This document shows positions 62,640-64,000 of a stretch of 64,000 nt of DNA, in pieces. The translations under genes were made by a program, and so were the position numbers. The stretch covers positions 1 to 64,000 of the forward strand of contig NZ_JAVDQG010000006.1 of assembly GCF_031454155.1 (NCBI RefSeq). The letters are read 5' to 3'. Source of the stretch: Desmospora profundinema. GTDB taxonomy: Bacteria > Bacillota > Bacilli > Thermoactinomycetales > DSM-45169. Below the pieces are notes generated by a model. The model ran no database searches and was not told the origin of the DNA. It saw only the letters and a program-made list of their open reading frames with translations. Position 1 is the stretch's first letter, and the number at the start of each line of letters is the position of its first letter.

Positions 62640-63077
62640 TTACTCTTCCCACACTTTGACAGCAGTCATGCGATCGTCGTTTTTCATGCTTTTGGCCACT
62701 TCCAGTCCGGAAGTGACGCGTCCAAAGACGGTGTGCACGCCGTCCAGATGGGGCTGGGACTCATGTACGATGAAAAACTGACTGGAACCGGTGTCCTTGC
62801 CGGCATGGGCCATGGATAAAACGCCGGGCTCATGTTTGTGGGGATTGTCGGTTGTTTCACAAGGGATCGTGTATCCGGCCCCGCCGGTGCCATTTCCCAC
62901 AGGGCAGCCCCCTTGGCTGACAAATCCGGGGATGACGCGGTGGAAAGCCAGCCCGTCGTAGAACCCTTCATTGGCCAACTTCTGAAAATTGGCCACGGTT
63001 CCGGGAGCGGCTTCGGGGAAAAACTCGAGTTCGATTGTTTTTCCGTTCTCCATTTCAATCCGTCCTTTGATTGCCAT
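62640..63077 (-). CDS. ppiB: Cyclophilin-type peptidyl-prolyl cis-trans isomerase
   Basis: A 145-residue cytoplasmic foldase that speeds proline isomerisation. The catalytic Arg lies in [16 protein letters not shown], and the active-site wall is [18 protein letters not shown]; the conserved [12 protein letters not shown] follows. ATG 63077 follows GAGGAACTGTCC; the upstream in-frame extension has no family match. Single-domain and normal length. Confidence 0.94.
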   Translation of the reverse strand: MAIKGRIEMENGKTIELEFFPEAAPGTVANFQKLANEGFYDGLAFHRVIPGFVSQGGCPVGNGTGGAGYTIPCETTDNPHKHEPGVLSMAHAGKDTGSSQFFIVHESQPHLDGVHTVFGRVTSGLEVAKSMKNDDRMTAVKVWEE

Positions 63078-63156
63078 GGACAGTTCCTCCCTTCGGTTGG
63101 ACTGTTCCATTGTATCACAGGACGTCAGTGCGGGCAGAGGAGCATTTCGCGGAGAA

Positions 63157-64000
63157 TTACCGATGCGGAACTCCTTCATGCGCCGCGGTTTTGGATGTCG
63201 GCCGGACCGCTTCCATCCATTGTTGGAACCGGGCCAGAGCGTGGCCCTCTTCCAACAGGCGTGCAGAAAGTTTTACCCCTTCGTCGATAGTGGGGGTCAA
63301 GTCTGCGAACCACAGGCGGATTGCGCTGTTCCAGATCACCATGTTCCGGCAGGGAGAGGGTGTTTTCCCTGTCAGCACTTCCAGTAGAACAGCTGCTTGT
63401 TTTTCGGCGGTCCAATGTTCCGGTGTTTTTTCCTCCGGATTGAATCCGTATGCGGCGGGATCGAGAACAGACGATTGGCTGTCCCCGTTTTCCACTATTG
63501 TTACGCGGGTCCGGCGGTGGATGGGAAGATCCTCCGAACCGTCGATCCCTTGGACGATTAATCCTCGTCTGACGCCGATTCGGGTGAGCAGTTGTGTCAT
63601 TTTGTCCACGGCCGTCTGATGGAACACGCCCACTGTCTGCAATGGCGCGTTGGAGTATCGCAGTAATTTTTCAGCCGTATTAAACAGGGTGCGGACGCCG
63701 ATTTCCTCCCGAAGCTCGCGTAAAGATGCGAGGGGAGGGCACCAATTTTCTGCAGGAACAAAAAGAAAGCCGGTTTGGTCGGCAGCTGTTTGCAGAACAT
63801 CACGGGGACATTGCTCCGTGTTTACTCCCAACGAGCAGAAGAGGTCCATGACTGTAATTCCGCATTTTGGAGGGAGAGTGCGGCTCCCGTGCAGAGTGAC
63901 CGGAAGTCCCGCCGCAGCCAGCACGAAGGCGACTGGCAATGTGGCCAGAAAGGATTTTCGTCGTCCGTCATACGGTCCTGCGCAATCCAGGCCATGTTGG
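63157..64000 (-). CDS. Anthranilate phosphoribosyltransferase-like protein, N-terminus beyond window
   Basis: The frame continues through the right edge, starting with [16 protein letters not shown]. It matches glycosyltransferase family 3 proteins related to TrpD (the YbiB/TrpD2 branch): [23 protein letters not shown] stands for the HGN-R-x-x-S-x-x-x-G-S-A-D-x-L-E-x-L-G region of TrpD, but several phosphate/PRPP residues differ. Tryptophan synthesis is therefore unlikely. TrpD2 proteins have been linked to nucleic-acid binding. No other trp gene is adjacent. Confidence 0.75.
   Translation of the reverse strand, partial: QHGLDCAGPYDGRRKSFLATLPVAFVLAAAGLPVTLHGSRTLPPKCGITVMDLFCSLGVNTEQCPRDVLQTAADQTGFLFVPAENWCPPLASLRELREEIGVRTLFNTAEKLLRYSNAPLQTVGVFHQTAVDKMTQLLTRIGVRRGLIVQGIDGSEDLPIHRRTRVTIVENGDSQSSVLDPAAYGFNPEEKTPEHWTAEKQAAVLLEVLTGKTPSPCRNMVIWNSAIRLWFADLTPTIDEGVKLSARLLEEGHALARFQQWMEAVRPTSKTAAHEGVPHR

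Noticed and set aside
1-64000. rRNA, tRNA or tmRNA genes
   Set aside because: No CCA-ending cloverleaf, 16S/23S segment or tmRNA tag sequence was recognised on either strand by reading.

Overview
The window looks like chromosome of a Gram-positive, endospore-former-type Firmicute (order Bacillales, possibly Thermoactinomycetaceae; the family is an inference). The grounds are strong AGGAGG-type ribosome binding sites with frequent GTG/TTG starts, Firmicute-style U-tract terminators, the Bacillus-type gene set (ytr-like operon, menFDHBEC, YhzD-like, YpuA-like, SelO, an ECF41 sigma factor) and a moderately high-GC coding bias. No rRNA, tRNA or CRISPR array was seen.

Layout. 1-1,050: a cut-off IS5-type transposase, a small secreted protein and the first copy of a short transposon-like repeat (MITE). 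1,333-4,850: a promoter, cobalamin riboswitch and terminator control a vitamin B12-type ABC importer (permease, ATPase, lipoprotein). The importer is bracketed by two copies of a ~108-bp repeat. 5,269-8,950: SelO and a YyaL-type thioredoxin-domain protein. 9,029-12,250: a GntR-controlled ABC-2 exporter operon. 12,463-15,623: a two-component system and an HtrA protease. 16,048-19,175: two tandem M32 carboxypeptidases, the second frameshifted. 19,271-25,430: OsmC, YhzD-like, DUF4064, MscS, an AzgA remnant, a HAD phosphatase, an ABC-F protein behind an attenuator, and a VOC protein. 25,485-31,497: an HTH-TPR regulator, MITE copy B, and an NCS1 permease / DUF917 / hydantoinase-like operon. 31,669-37,210: aldehyde dehydrogenase, poly-gamma-glutamate hydrolase-like protein, DUF1002 protein, MsrA, and an ArsR / thioredoxin-reductase-like pair. 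37,503-39,735: an FAD oxidoreductase with an ECF41 sigma factor and its apparent target promoter. 39,801-49,680: the menaquinone locus, menA opposed to menF-D-H-B-E-C, with MITE copies on both sides of menA and a decayed partial copy of menC at the end. 50,008-56,474: a DUF6875-like/LysE pair, small orphan genes, ChrA, and a truncated Rieske oxygenase. 56,514-64,000: a broken MFS gene, typA, GNAT, NarK-type transporter, cyclophilin and a cut-off anthranilate phosphoribosyltransferase-like gene.

How it works together. The men genes cover the isochorismate pathway from chorismate to demethylmenaquinone, apart from the DHNA-CoA thioesterase and the final methylation. Menaquinone, a NarK-type carrier and thiol/oxidant functions (MsrA, OsmC, thioredoxin-reductase-like, SelO) fit a respiring soil-type bacterium facing redox stress. 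RNA-level control is prominent: B12 riboswitch plus terminator, ABC-F attenuator, terminators in the menF, narK and typA leaders, and a leader motif shared by the M32 and menB genes. The strongest candidates for something new are the MITE family with its internally multiplied ~52-bp unit, the shared M32/menB leader motif, the typA start with its Shine-Dalgarno bridged by a hairpin, and the self-contained ECF41 module.
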